Below, piece by piece: positions 17,427-25,856 of a stretch of DNA of 64,000 bases. The stretch is from CAKZLS01 sp963786305 (GTDB lineage: Bacteria > Pseudomonadota > Alphaproteobacteria > Rhodospirillales > Defluviicoccaceae). The DNA is taken from the NCBI GenBank assembly GCA_963786305.1, contig CAWAYL010000021.1:62001-126000 (forward strand). The letters are read 5' to 3'. The notes beneath the pieces were generated by a model that saw nothing but the letters and a program-made list of their open reading frames with translations, ran no database searches and was not told where the DNA came from. A program made the position numbers and the translations under genes. Position 1 is the first letter of the stretch. The number at the start of each line of letters is the position of its first letter.

Positions 17427-18764
17427 ATGAAGTACCGGGCACGCTACGACGAAGCGAAGAAAGCCATCCAAGAGGCGAGGAAGACGGAACAGGCAAAGCC
17501 CACTAATCCCGGCGATCTGCCATTCGACAAATGGAAGCGCGTCGAATCGGCCATGGACCATTACTTCGACGACCGGTCTAAGGTCATGGAATCGGCCATG
17601 GCCATGTTGAAGAACAACTCGGCCACGGCAGACGACCAAGCGGACGACTGGCGCGAGTATTTTCAGAAAGCCGCCGAGGACGCCCACAAGCGTATCAACG
17701 GCCTGCTCGATGGCAATAATGATCTCAAATCGTTGGATCAGGTCTACAAACAGATCTTTTATAATGCCAACATCGAACAGAGTTTCCTGAGCCGCCTGTC
17801 CGGTTTGCCGCTCGCCGGCATGCAGGGCCGTATCAACGATCACCGGAAGAAATTCGAGGATGAGCAGAAAAACCTCCGCGCCAAGTTCGAGGACCTGAAA
17901 TCCAAGGACCGGAGCTTCGACGATCGGATCAAGGGTACGGTCGATGACTTGGCGGAGATGTACGAGCGCAACGTCAAAAAGGTTGTCAACTCACACCTGG
18001 ACCTGAAGCAGAAGCTGGTAACGTGGGTGGCTGGGTTCCGTAAGGCGGACGAGGCGACCAGTCCGGCGACGCCCTCGTGGCTGGAACCGGTGGACTATTA
18101 CTTGACATCGCTCGACGCCATGCTCGTCGGCCCCCAAACCTACCAGCAGCGGTTGGACGGGCTCTTCCGAAGCGAGGGAACACTGGTCATCCTGTTCGGA
18201 AAAACCCGCGGGGACGTCGAGAAATTCCTCGAAAAGATCAATCTCGAACTTGTGGAGAAACAAATCGAGGAGGCCACGAAAGCGAGCTTCGACAAGGTTT
18301 CCGGAATGATCCCGCCGGGTGCCGACGAAGACGGCAAGGCCTTCGTGGAGGAGTGCGCCAAAGAGGTTCAGGGGTCCCTGTGGCTCTTCGACACCATGTT
18401 CAACAGCTTCGTCGATGAGTTCAATGGTGTATTTCTTGGCCCGGTTGGCGACCGTACCGTCGCGGATCTCCTTGAACCGAAGGAGGGCGAGGCCGCCGGC
18501 AACCGCATCAAGGGGCTCCATGTGGAACGCCAGCTCAAGGATCTTTACGACCAGGCTCGCGACTGGGACCTGGATTTCGACGGCATCAGCGACCATCACC
18601 GGGAATATATCGACAACATGATCCGCAAAGAGCTTGATCGCCTGGCGCCGAAAATCAAGCACACCGGGGATTTGACCATGGCCGACGCCAACACCATTGC
18701 CATCAAGCTTTTCAAGAAAGACAAAACGAACGAGATGAAACGCTTGCCGGGATGGAATGACTGA
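17427..18764 (+). CDS. Unrecognised helical/coiled-coil protein (445 aa)
   Basis: Start ATG 17427 follows an AGGGGC about seven bases upstream, 10 bases after the previous stop. The product is highly charged and mostly helical. Coiled-coil-like stretches are KYRARYDEAKKAIQEARKTE and RKKFEDEQKNLRAKFEDLKS. A more globular middle follows (LVILFGKTRGDVEKFLEKIN), then an acidic/helical C-terminus. No membrane segment, signal peptide or enzyme motif is seen. It is surely co-transcribed with the 537-residue gene, and the two may form a complex. A truncated family A repeat begins four bases after its stop. Confidence 0.65.
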   Translation: MKYRARYDEAKKAIQEARKTEQAKPTNPGDLPFDKWKRVESAMDHYFDDRSKVMESAMAMLKNNSATADDQADDWREYFQKAAEDAHKRINGLLDGNNDLKSLDQVYKQIFYNANIEQSFLSRLSGLPLAGMQGRINDHRKKFEDEQKNLRAKFEDLKSKDRSFDDRIKGTVDDLAEMYERNVKKVVNSHLDLKQKLVTWVAGFRKADEATSPATPSWLEPVDYYLTSLDAMLVGPQTYQQRLDGLFRSEGTLVILFGKTRGDVEKFLEKINLELVEKQIEEATKASFDKVSGMIPPGADEDGKAFVEECAKEVQGSLWLFDTMFNSFVDEFNGVFLGPVGDRTVADLLEPKEGEAAGNRIKGLHVERQLKDLYDQARDWDLDFDGISDHHREYIDNMIRKELDRLAPKIKHTGDLTMADANTIAIKLFKKDKTNEMKRLPGWND

Positions 18765-18767
18765 TGG

Positions 18768-18836
18768 CAATTCTCGTTGATAGGAACCCATTGTAACGGC
18801 TGATCGCGGATTCCGCTAAGGAGTGCGGTGCGTCCC
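18768..18836. repeat. Family A palindromic element, truncated half copy
   Basis: CAATTCTCGTTGATAGGAAC and the following CCATTGTAACGGC match the left end of the element at 25311-25462 almost base for base. Similarity continues at lower level through GGAGTGCGGTG. The right half is absent, so this is a decayed half element lying between convergent genes. Confidence 0.7.
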
Positions 18837-18845
18837 GTCACGGAT

Positions 18846-19391
18846 TCACCTTCCTTTTGATCGTCCCTCGGCGATGGTCAAAACCCGATGCAGGGGACCG
18901 TCGGCAATGCCGATCTCGTCCAGGTGGCGGACGACGTTGCGGAGGTAGTCCAGCGACGTTCCCAGGGCTCCCCGGCCTTGGCAAACCAATTCCGCGGCGA
19001 CCTCCGGACTGTCGGTGCGGAGATACTGGCGATGCCCGCGCCGGGCGACGAAGGCGAGCGCGGTCACCGACTCCCCGGGGGCGAACCAGACCCTGACGTC
19101 CGCCGCCCGGTAGGCGTCGGTGGAGAGCTCCCGCTCCCATAGATACGCCCGCGTCTCCGGCACATGCTCGGCGGCGACGCGGAACGCCAGGCCGTGGCAG
19201 CTGCCGCCGCGATCCGCCGCCAGGACCAGACCCGGTCGATCCTCCGTTCCACGATTGCGTACCGACAACAGGCACAGCCGCCGATGCCAGCCGAAAAGGC
19301 GCGCGTGCCTGACATCCACGTACGGGAACCCCGGCTCCCACATCAGCGAACCGTATCCGAACACCCAGAGATCGCCGGTATCGTTGCTCAC
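18846..19391 (-). CDS. chaC: ChaC-like gamma-glutamylcyclotransferase
   Basis: 181 residues. The N-terminal VFGYGSLMWEPGFPY is the family's substrate-loop signature, and the ChaC fold continues with CHGLAFRVAAEHVPETRAYL and WERELSTDAYRAADV. ChaC enzymes cleave glutathione to 5-oxoproline and Cys-Gly in the cytoplasm. The gene ends near a truncated repeat. Upstream on the same strand, five bases away, ends the EamA transporter gene, so the two are probably transcribed together. Confidence 0.9.
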   Translation of the reverse strand: MSNDTGDLWVFGYGSLMWEPGFPYVDVRHARLFGWHRRLCLLSVRNRGTEDRPGLVLAADRGGSCHGLAFRVAAEHVPETRAYLWERELSTDAYRAADVRVWFAPGESVTALAFVARRGHRQYLRTDSPEVAAELVCQGRGALGTSLDYLRNVVRHLDEIGIADGPLHRVLTIAEGRSKGR

Positions 19392-19395
19392 CGCC

Positions 19396-20301
19396 TCAAC
19401 CCTTTGTCACCAGCGCGACCCCCACCACCGCCGTGACCATGCCGGCGATGGCCAGGGGCCCGAGGGTCTCGCCGAACAGCGCGAACGCCATCACCGCCGT
19501 TACCGGCGGCACCAGATAAAACAGGCTCGCGACCTTGGCCGCGGCGCCGCGGCGGATCAATAGATAGAGCAGCGTGATCGCCCCCAGCGACAGCACCACC
19601 ACCAGCCAGCCGAGCGCGAATGCGAACTCTCCGGTCCATTCCACCGTCATGGTTTCGAACGTCGCGGCCGCCACGAGCATCAACAGTCCGGCGGCGGTGA
19701 ACTGCACGGCGGATCCGGTGAACAGGTTCATACCGGCGCCGTGGCGCTTCTGGTAGAGGGTGCCGACGGTGATGCCCAGCAAGGCGGCGAAGGCAAATCC
19801 CACACCGGCCAGCGCGCCGCCATCGAAGCTCAGCTTCTCGCTCACCACCAACGCGACGCCGACCAGGCCGATCAGCACGCCGAGCCACTGGCGCGGCGCA
19901 ATGGGCTCGCCGAGATACGGGCCCGACGCGACGGCGGTCAGCAGCGGCTGAAGCCCGACGATCAGCGCGGCGATCCCCGCCGGCACGCCGTGGTCGATGG
20001 CGGCGAACACGCCGCCGAGATAGATGCCGTGGATCAGCACGCCGGCAACGGCGCCATGCCGCACTTCGGTCCAGCTTCGCGGCCAAGGCGCGCGGACCGC
20101 CAGGGCCGCCATTGCGAGGAGTGCGACGACGATGAGAAATCGCATAAGCAGGAACGTGAACGGCTCGGCATAGGGCATTCCGAGCTTGGCGCCGATGAAG
20201 CCGGTACTCCATAATCCCACGAACAGTGCCGGCGTCATCGCCACCCATGGCGACGGCTTGGCCGGCTGCTGTCGCGGCGTCTTTGGGCTGGATGGGTTCA
20301 T
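19396..20301 (-). CDS. EamA/DMT-family transporter
   Basis: 301 residues from ATG 20301; an upstream in-frame ATG at 20352 is possible. About ten hydrophobic segments fall in two halves, as in drug/metabolite transporters. The first half includes FVGLWSTGFIGAKLGMPYAE and the second PVTAVMAFALFGETLGPLAI. The substrate cannot be inferred. The stop lies five bases before the chaC start on the same strand, suggesting one transcript and perhaps an amino-acid or thiol exporter, but that link is inference. Confidence 0.85.
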   Translation of the reverse strand: MNPSSPKTPRQQPAKPSPWVAMTPALFVGLWSTGFIGAKLGMPYAEPFTFLLMRFLIVVALLAMAALAVRAPWPRSWTEVRHGAVAGVLIHGIYLGGVFAAIDHGVPAGIAALIVGLQPLLTAVASGPYLGEPIAPRQWLGVLIGLVGVALVVSEKLSFDGGALAGVGFAFAALLGITVGTLYQKRHGAGMNLFTGSAVQFTAAGLLMLVAAATFETMTVEWTGEFAFALGWLVVVLSLGAITLLYLLIRRGAAAKVASLFYLVPPVTAVMAFALFGETLGPLAIAGMVTAVVGVALVTKG

Positions 20302-20387
20302 CGATGGTGTGGTTCCCCTGCCGGATGGGGCCCTCGATCCATCCCGATGCACGCACTGTACCTCTTCTAAGGGTCTGGATCCAACAT

Positions 20388-21452
20388 ATGGTACCCATGC
20401 GACTTCGCCTGATCGTGATCGTTATCACCCTCGCCGTCGCCGTCCTTCTCGGCTACGGCGCGTTCTGGTGGATCGCCGCCGAGCGGTTTCAGTCCGCCGC
20501 CCTGGCCTGGATCGAGGCCCGCAAGGCTGAAGGATACGGCGTCGGCTACGCCGCCCTGACAAGGGACGGATTTCCCATCCGGCTGCGGCTCGAGTTTCGC
20601 GACCCCTCGCTGGCCTCGCGCGGCGGCATCGCTCCGTGGTCGTGGTCGGGAGCGCGGGTCGTGGCGGAGATCGCGCCCTGGGCGCCGCTTCACGTGACCC
20701 TTCGCACCGATGGCCCGCAGACGGTCGCGCTCCCGGGCCGGCGCGGGCCGCTCGTCTACACCGGGAGGGCGGCAACGGTGAGCGCGTCGATCGCCGCGGA
20801 CCGGGCGCTGCCGGTGCGGACCGTCACCATCCGCGACCTGACGCTGACCGGCCGGGAAAGCACCGACGTCATCGCCGCCGGCCATGTGGAGATGGACCTT
20901 CGCCGTGGCGCGAACGGTGCCGGCCTTGGTTTGGACGGCGGGTATGATTTGTCGGTAGCGGCGTCGGATCTGCGGCTGCCGGCTGACTTGCGGTTTCCCC
21001 TCGGCGAGCGGGTCGAGTACCTGGCGCTCGACGCGAAGGTGATCGGCGATCCGCACGCGCGTCCGTGGCCCGAGGGAGCGCTTGCCTGGCGGGACGCCGG
21101 CGGGGTCGTCGAGGTGGCGGCGCTCGACGTTCGTTACGGCCCTTTGCGACTGGCGGGAGCCGGCACGCTCGCCCTTGACGCGGGCGGCCAACTCATGGGT
21201 ACGCTCAATGCCCGCGGCGAAGGTCTGTCGGAAACCCTCGATGTCCTCGACCAGCGCGGCCTTCTCAAGGGAATAGGCGTCGCCAGCGCCAAACTGGTCC
21301 TGCGGATTCTTTCGCGGCCGTCGGCAACCGGAGAGCCGGGCCTGAACGTACCGCTCACGTTGCGCGACCGCATTCTCTCCGCGGCGTCGCTGCCGCTGCT
21401 CGAGGTTCCGGCGATCGTCTGGCCTCCGGGCGCGCTCCCTGCCCCCCGATAA
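20388..21452 (+). CDS. DUF2125-family protein
   Basis: About 354 residues. In-frame ATG codons at 20388 and 20397 are both possible; no clear ribosome binding site separates them. One N-terminal membrane helix, LIVIVITLAVAVLLGYGAFW, precedes a beta-rich extracytoplasmic domain. That domain begins with the family motif EGYGVGYAALTRDGFPIRLR. DUF2125 proteins are widespread in alphaproteobacteria and have no assigned function; the AsmA-like repeats hint at envelope lipid transport. Divergent from the EamA gene. Confidence 0.85.
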   Translation: MVPMRLRLIVIVITLAVAVLLGYGAFWWIAAERFQSAALAWIEARKAEGYGVGYAALTRDGFPIRLRLEFRDPSLASRGGIAPWSWSGARVVAEIAPWAPLHVTLRTDGPQTVALPGRRGPLVYTGRAATVSASIAADRALPVRTVTIRDLTLTGRESTDVIAAGHVEMDLRRGANGAGLGLDGGYDLSVAASDLRLPADLRFPLGERVEYLALDAKVIGDPHARPWPEGALAWRDAGGVVEVAALDVRYGPLRLAGAGTLALDAGGQLMGTLNARGEGLSETLDVLDQRGLLKGIGVASAKLVLRILSRPSATGEPGLNVPLTLRDRILSAASLPLLEVPAIVWPPGALPAPR

Positions 21453-21499
21453 CCTTGCCCGCCGCACGGCGCCGCGCTATCAATAGCCTGCCCAGTGCC

Positions 21500-21575
21500 G
21501 CCGGATTAGCTCAGCTGGTAGAGCGGCTGATTTGTAATCAGTAGGTCGGCGGTTCGAATCCGTCATCCGGCACCA
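21500..21575 (+). tRNA. tRNA-Thr (TGT)
   Basis: Cloverleaf with acceptor GCCGGAT paired to ATCCGGC, D-arm AGCTCAGCTGGTAGAGC, and anticodon arm CTGA-TTTGTAA-TCAG giving anticodon TGT at 21533-21535. The T-arm is GGCGGTTCGAATCCGTC, and an encoded CCA follows at 21573-21575. Confidence 0.97.
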
Positions 21576-22098
21576 TTTCTTGTCGTGATATCGGTTTACA
21601 CCGCGTCCCACGGAGTTGCCGTCACGGAACATTCACAATTTCTGTGCGTAAGTTTGTGGATAACCTCGTGGGACGCCGCGCAGGTTGGAGCGGACGCAGG
21701 CATTTCTATATATTGCCTAAATAATTGGCAATATTATAATCCTTTGATATATCTAAAATATTCTTTGCCCGATGCTCGGTGGACTGGTTCCCTGCGGCCC
21801 CCTTTCGGTTGCGGAAACCGGAGAACAGGGAACTTTCGGCATGTGTACAACTTGAGCCTTTGCGTGCACATGCAAACAAGTCTAAATGCGTGAACATCCG
21901 CCGATAGTCACGGCGACAAGTGCAACGGGGCGCGTCCCCACAACGCAGCCTGCCGCCCCGAAACGCGCGCCTTTGCCTGGCCGACGTTCACGGTCCTCCG
22001 TGAACGATCGTCGGAACTGTTCGTTTCCTTGCGGCCCGGAAGAGCGTACTGTCGGCGTCTCGCGTTGGTGGAAACATCTGTGTAAAGGCTGGTCGAGC
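21576..22098. other. AT-richer intergenic region after tRNA-Thr
   Basis: About 520 bases, with an AT-rich part near 21700-21770 that contrasts with the surrounding GC content. Frames here lack plausible starts and I see no integrase, attachment duplicate of the tRNA end, RNA or terminator. It probably carries the protease promoter. Confidence 0.4.
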
Positions 22099-22863
22099 GT
22101 GCGCATCCTCTCTCTGTTGACAGTTGGCTTGTGTGCTCTTTTGCTGGGTGCCGCCGGCGGAGACACCGCGCGTGATCATCTTCCCGGCATCCTCGGCACC
22201 GACGACCGGGTTATTCTCGACACATCGGCATGGCCTTGGGCCGCCGTCGGAAGGGTCAATCGAGAGACCGGCGGCTTTTGCACCGGTACGCTGGTTGCGT
22301 CCAATCTGGTTCTTACCGCGGCCCACTGTCTCTACAACAGCCGAACGGGAACCCGCGTCGCGCCGGGCCGCCTCCATTTTGTCGGTGGCTACCGCCGCGG
22401 AGAGTACGTCAATCATGCCGTGGCGCGCGCCATTTATCACCCGGCGGCCTTTTCATTCGCCGGCACGGACGGTTTGATACGGGCAGCCAACGATTGGGCG
22501 GTGCTGGTCCTCGCCGCTCCGATCGCGACGAAACCCATCCCGGTTCGAAGCCTGTCGCCCCGCAACCTGAAGACCCTTCCCGCCGACCGACTGATGCGGG
22601 CGGGGTACAGCCAGGACCGTCCGCACCTTCTATCGTTGCACAATGGCTGCGGCGTCTCCGGAAACGTCAACGGCGGCCCGGTCTTGATCCATACATGCGA
22701 CGCCACCCGGGGAGACTCGGGCTCCCCGTTGATCATCATGACCCAGGAGGGACCGTTCGTCGTCGGTATGATCATGGGCGTAACCAAGGCGGGCAGGAAG
22801 GAACGGGGTCTGGCCGTTCATGCATCCGCTTTCCTCGGAACCCTCGATAAATACGCGGAATAG
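22099..22863 (+). CDS. Secreted trypsin-like serine protease
   Basis: 254 residues from GTG 22099, which places VRILSLLTVGLCALLLGAAG as an export signal. The frame is open further upstream, but that part is Arg/Pro-rich and not protease-like. The chymotrypsin-fold triad is present: His in LTAAHCLYNS, Asp in ANDWAVLVLA and Ser in TRGDSGSPLIIM. Cys-containing segments (GFCTGTL, AAHC, NGCGV, HTCDAT) suggest disulfides. It should act in the periplasm or outside the cell. It is shorter than DegP-type proteases and has no PDZ domain. Confidence 0.85.
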   Translation: MRILSLLTVGLCALLLGAAGGDTARDHLPGILGTDDRVILDTSAWPWAAVGRVNRETGGFCTGTLVASNLVLTAAHCLYNSRTGTRVAPGRLHFVGGYRRGEYVNHAVARAIYHPAAFSFAGTDGLIRAANDWAVLVLAAPIATKPIPVRSLSPRNLKTLPADRLMRAGYSQDRPHLLSLHNGCGVSGNVNGGPVLIHTCDATRGDSGSPLIIMTQEGPFVVGMIMGVTKAGRKERGLAVHASAFLGTLDKYAE

Positions 22864-22888
22864 GCGGTTTCCGGATCCCCATCCTGCT

Positions 22889-22926
22889 AGAAAAGCAAAT
22901 CCGTTCGAGCGCAATCTACTTGCTCT
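22889..22926. repeat. Palindromic repeat family B, partial copy
   Basis: AGAAAAGCAAATCCGTTCGA and the following GCGCAATCTACTTGCTCT match the ends of the 13801-13848 repeat, but the second arm's CGGATT is lost. It lies between the convergent protease and nuclease genes. Confidence 0.65.
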
Positions 22927-22930
22927 ATGG

Positions 22931-23398
22931 CTATTTGTTTAAACTCCGCCACACCCAGGGCGGATCAAATTGGCCTCTCCAAAGGCCCCGCTTCGCGTTC
23001 TTGGCCCTGTGCTCGGTGCGGACGTAGTTGAGAGATTGATTTCGATCGGCCAGCGCCCAGCCCTTGTCCACCATGACCCGGCCGATATCCGAGCCGTCGG
23101 CGTAGCAGATGGCGATCCACCACCCGCGATAGTCCCGACCGCGGGTCTTGCATGTAACCCGTTCGACGCCGGCAACCAGATCCAGCACGACCGACCTCGA
23201 CATCGTACCGCATTTCACGACCTTTTCCGCCCAATCGCACGTCTGCTGCAACTCGGGAGCATCGACCCCGTAGAGGCGGACGCGCTGACCGCCGACCAGC
23301 AATGTATTTCCGTCAATCACCTCGGCATTTCCGTACAAATCGGCGTGGCTGGGGGCACCGTTCAGCACCATCAGCGCCGTGGCGGCCAAGAGCATCAT
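22931..23398 (-). CDS. Secreted thermonuclease-like (SNase fold) protein
   Basis: 155 residues from ATG 23398 (a second ATG follows at 23395). A signal-like N-terminus, MMLLAATALMVLNGAPSHAD, precedes the SNase core. VIDGNTLLVGGQRVRLYGVD keeps the calcium- and phosphate-binding region, with DAPE carrying the Asp/Glu pair. GRDYRGWWIAICYADG occupies the region of the second catalytic Arg, and KGWALADRN follows. A paralogue lies at 46582-47127. Probably periplasmic; whether it cuts DNA is not shown. Confidence 0.8.
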   Translation of the reverse strand: MMLLAATALMVLNGAPSHADLYGNAEVIDGNTLLVGGQRVRLYGVDAPELQQTCDWAEKVVKCGTMSRSVVLDLVAGVERVTCKTRGRDYRGWWIAICYADGSDIGRVMVDKGWALADRNQSLNYVRTEHRAKNAKRGLWRGQFDPPWVWRSLNK

Positions 23399-23779
23399 CA
23401 ACGGTCGAAAGTCGGTACTAGACACGGTCCACGGGCCCCCATGCGAGCGATCGGTTTCGAATAATTCGTTGAATGGCCTTTCGGCACAATGATGGGCGTC
23501 ACACCCCCCCATTGAGTTCAGGCCCGGGCACCGACGGGCACGTCGGTTCGAACAGGAACCCACCGGCCGGTGACGCGCTGTCAAATGAGCTCGTGAAAAC
23601 CTCCCGAAATTGAAAAGCGAACCATCCGGGCGCGAAAGTCTTGCCGGCGAGCCGGCGCCTAGAGCAATATCCGCTCGCGCCAAATCACGCGCTCGGATTG
23701 ACGTGCTCCGATAGCAAAAGCGTAGAGCGCGAGTGTCCAATGTGATCGAACCTTGTTTCGGCCGAGGAACCGCGCCGCC
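23399..23779. other. Intergenic region containing a family B repeat
   Basis: About 380 bases between divergent genes. The only clear structure is the palindromic repeat at 23661-23707. A long open minus frame across it has no start signal and is not protein-like. Confidence 0.45.
23661..23707. repeat. Palindromic repeat family B, full-length diverged copy
   Basis: It starts AGAGCAATATCCGCTCGCGC and ends GCGCTCGGATTGACGTGCTC. The outer AGAGCA/TGCTC and inner ATCCG-CTCGCG/CGCGCTCGGAT arms mirror the 13801-13848 copy with compensating changes, so the hairpin is kept while the sequence drifts. Confidence 0.7.
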
Positions 23780-25253
23780 ATGACCATTGCGCCGAAACCA
23801 CTGGCAACACCGCGGACCGAGCCCTCTAAGGCGGCCCGGTTGACGGCGGCGTTTCCCGGTCCCGACGGAAAGCCCCGCTTTGTTATGATTTTTCCGCCGG
23901 GGACGCTGAAAGATCCAGGCGTGGCGGCGCCTGGTGCGCGGCGAAACCGAGCGCGGCGGATACGAATACCCGACCCGGGCGTTCATCGATGCCCATCTTG
24001 GCCCCGACGACCTGTTCGTCGACGTCGGCGCCCATTGGGGAATATACGCGCTTCACGCCGCCACCCGCCATCGCGCCGGCGTCCGCGTCCTCGCCATCGA
24101 GGCCCATCCCGGCAACATTGGCCCGCTGACCCAGGGCGTCAGCGCAAACGGTCTCGGCGATGCCGTGGAGGTGATCTGCGTCGCCGCCGGCGCCAAACCC
24201 GGCTCGGCTCCGCTGGTGTTCAATTCCACCATGGGTCACAGCCTTTATGGTCTGGGTCTCCCCGAAGGCGCCGGCCGGCTGGGCGAAGTCACCGTGCCGG
24301 TACTGCCACTGGATTTATTGCTGGCCGAGCGCCCCGAGCTTGCCGAACGCCGGATGATCTTCAAGGTGGACGTCGAGGGTTACGAGCCGGAGGTGATGGA
24401 AGGGGCCCGGCGCACACTGGATTTGGGCCGCGTCGCCGCCATCATCTGGGAGCACGGTTCGGCGTTCCGCACGGCAGGGCGCAAGGAGGCCATGCTGGCC
24501 ATGAGCGCGGCGCTGGAGGCGCGGGGATATCGCCAGTTTCGCTTTCCGCATCCCACCATGGGCGGGCCGCTGGTCCCTTTCGCGCCGACGCCCGAATGCT
24601 GCAATGTCTTCGCCCTGGCTCCCGGCCTCAACCGCCTGCCCTTCTACGACAAGCCCGGGCGCCGGCCCGAACCCGTGCCGCCGCTGGAGCGGTCCTCCGC
24701 TGATCCCGACACGCGGGCGGCAACCACCGAGATGCTCATTGCCCGCGGAGCGACCGACGCCGCGCGCTGGGCCGATTTCGACGCCCTGCGCGAAGGCGCC
24801 CCCGGGCGCGCCGCCGAGGCGGCGCCGTGGATCGAACCGGGCGCGGGCGTCCTCGATGTCGGCGCCGGCACCATGGCCCTGCGCGATGCCGTGGCGCCGG
24901 ATTGCAAGTATGTGCCCGCCGACCTTCTGCCGTTCGATCCGGCGACCGTGGTCATCGACCTCAACGATGGCGGCTTTCCGGATGGTGCTCACGACGTGGT
25001 GGTGATGCTCGACGTGATGGAGTTCGTGCACGATACCGACGGCGTCTTGCGTCGGGCCGCGGACGCGGCGCCCCGGTTGATCGTCACCTATCGCCCGGCG
25101 GGCCTCGTGTCCGTGCACGACCGGCGGGCGTCGGGCTATTTCAACGACTTCACCGCCCAGCAGTTCGAGGCGCTCCTCGACGCCACCGGCTGGCGGGTCG
25201 AAAAACGATCCGGGACCGCATCCCGGCATACGTACAGCTGCCGCGCCGGATGA
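23780..25253 (+). CDS. FkbM-family methyltransferase fused to a second SAM methyltransferase domain (frameshifted near the N-terminus)
   Basis: The first ~45 residues (MTIAPKPLATPRTEPSKAAR and on to VMIFPPGT) are in one frame. From ~23910 the protein continues one frame over with QAWRRLVRGETERGGYEYPT. This is one indel between about 23890 and 23925. The FkbM domain has the SAM-binding DLFVDVGAHWGIYALHAA and IFKVDVEGYEPEVMEGA. After ~250 residues a class I methyltransferase follows, with GVLDVGAGTMALRD and VVVMLDVMEFVHDTDGV. The pairing suggests a two-step methylation of a glycan or small molecule. Substrate unknown. The indel may be a sequencing error. Confidence 0.7.
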
Positions 25254-25310
25254 CCCTCCACCCGCTGTTCACACGCCATTGCATCAACAGATGAACAAGA
25301 GCCATACTTA

Positions 25311-25462
25311 TACCAATTCTCGTTGATAGAAACCCATTGTGACGGCCTTTCGAGGTTTCCGGCAGGGAGCGCGGTGATGCGGGAGCATCATAAGCGCCGC
25401 GCGACGCGGCCCGGAAACCTCGAAAGGCCGCCACAATGAGTCCCTATCAGCGAGATTTTGTA
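25311..25462. mobile_element. 152-bp MITE-like palindromic element (family A, intact copy)
   Basis: Nearly the whole unit is an inverted repeat. The left end, TACCAATTCTCGTTGATAGA and on, and the right end (read on the other strand), TACAAAATCTCGCTGATAGG and on, agree over ~52 bases with about eight mismatches. The innermost part is a perfect 19-base pair, GGCCTTTCGAGGTTTCCGG. The centre carries GGTGATGCGGGAGCATCATA. Both ends are TA, as expected for IS630/mariner-type target duplication. No coding capacity. Confidence 0.75.
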
Positions 25463-25519
25463 TTACAGCATACTCGACAAGATGATCGAACAGGCGCGAA
25501 CTGACGCGGGCGAACAAAC

Positions 25520-25795
25520 GTGCAACGCATATTGACCTTTTTCGCGGACATAGGTGATCGCGTGCTCGGCGGCGACTGGATTGCCGTCGGCGGGCTGATA
25601 TGGATCTTTCTCGCCGTGGTGGTCATCGCAGTGATGGCGGTCTGGATGAAGCGCCGGCAATGGGAGAAGGAAATCAAGCAGGAACGCCTGGCCTCGGCCT
25701 TCGATCGCGCCGCGCGGGTGCGGGGTTCCGGCACCGGCGAACAGGGGAAACCTTATTCCGTGTACGGTCCGCGCTCGTGGGGCGAGGACCGGTAG
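25520..25795 (+). CDS. Small single-pass membrane protein (91 aa)
   Basis: GTG at 25520 starts a 91-residue product. It has a short N-terminal segment, one membrane helix (GGLIWIFLAVVVIAVMAVW), then a basic stretch (MKRRQWEKEIKQERLASAF) and a Gly/Ser/Tyr-rich tail. No strong ribosome binding site is seen. I do not recognise a family. It probably sits in the inner membrane with its C-terminus in the cytoplasm. Confidence 0.5.
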   Translation: MQRILTFFADIGDRVLGGDWIAVGGLIWIFLAVVVIAVMAVWMKRRQWEKEIKQERLASAFDRAARVRGSGTGEQGKPYSVYGPRSWGEDR

Positions 25796-25856
25796 CTCGG
25801 GCGTTGGGAAAAGCGCGCCGCGCCCCTAATCCCATTCGATCAGTTGGAACGAGATG

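Noticed and set aside
21500..22098. Genomic island integrated at tRNA-Thr
   Set aside because: No integrase and no duplicated tRNA 3' end were found downstream, although the next 500 bases are AT-richer.
22931..23986. Extension of the nuclease to 351 residues
   Set aside because: The upstream part is Arg/Pro-rich, crosses a palindromic repeat and overlaps the divergent methyltransferase gene; the signal peptide starts at 23398.
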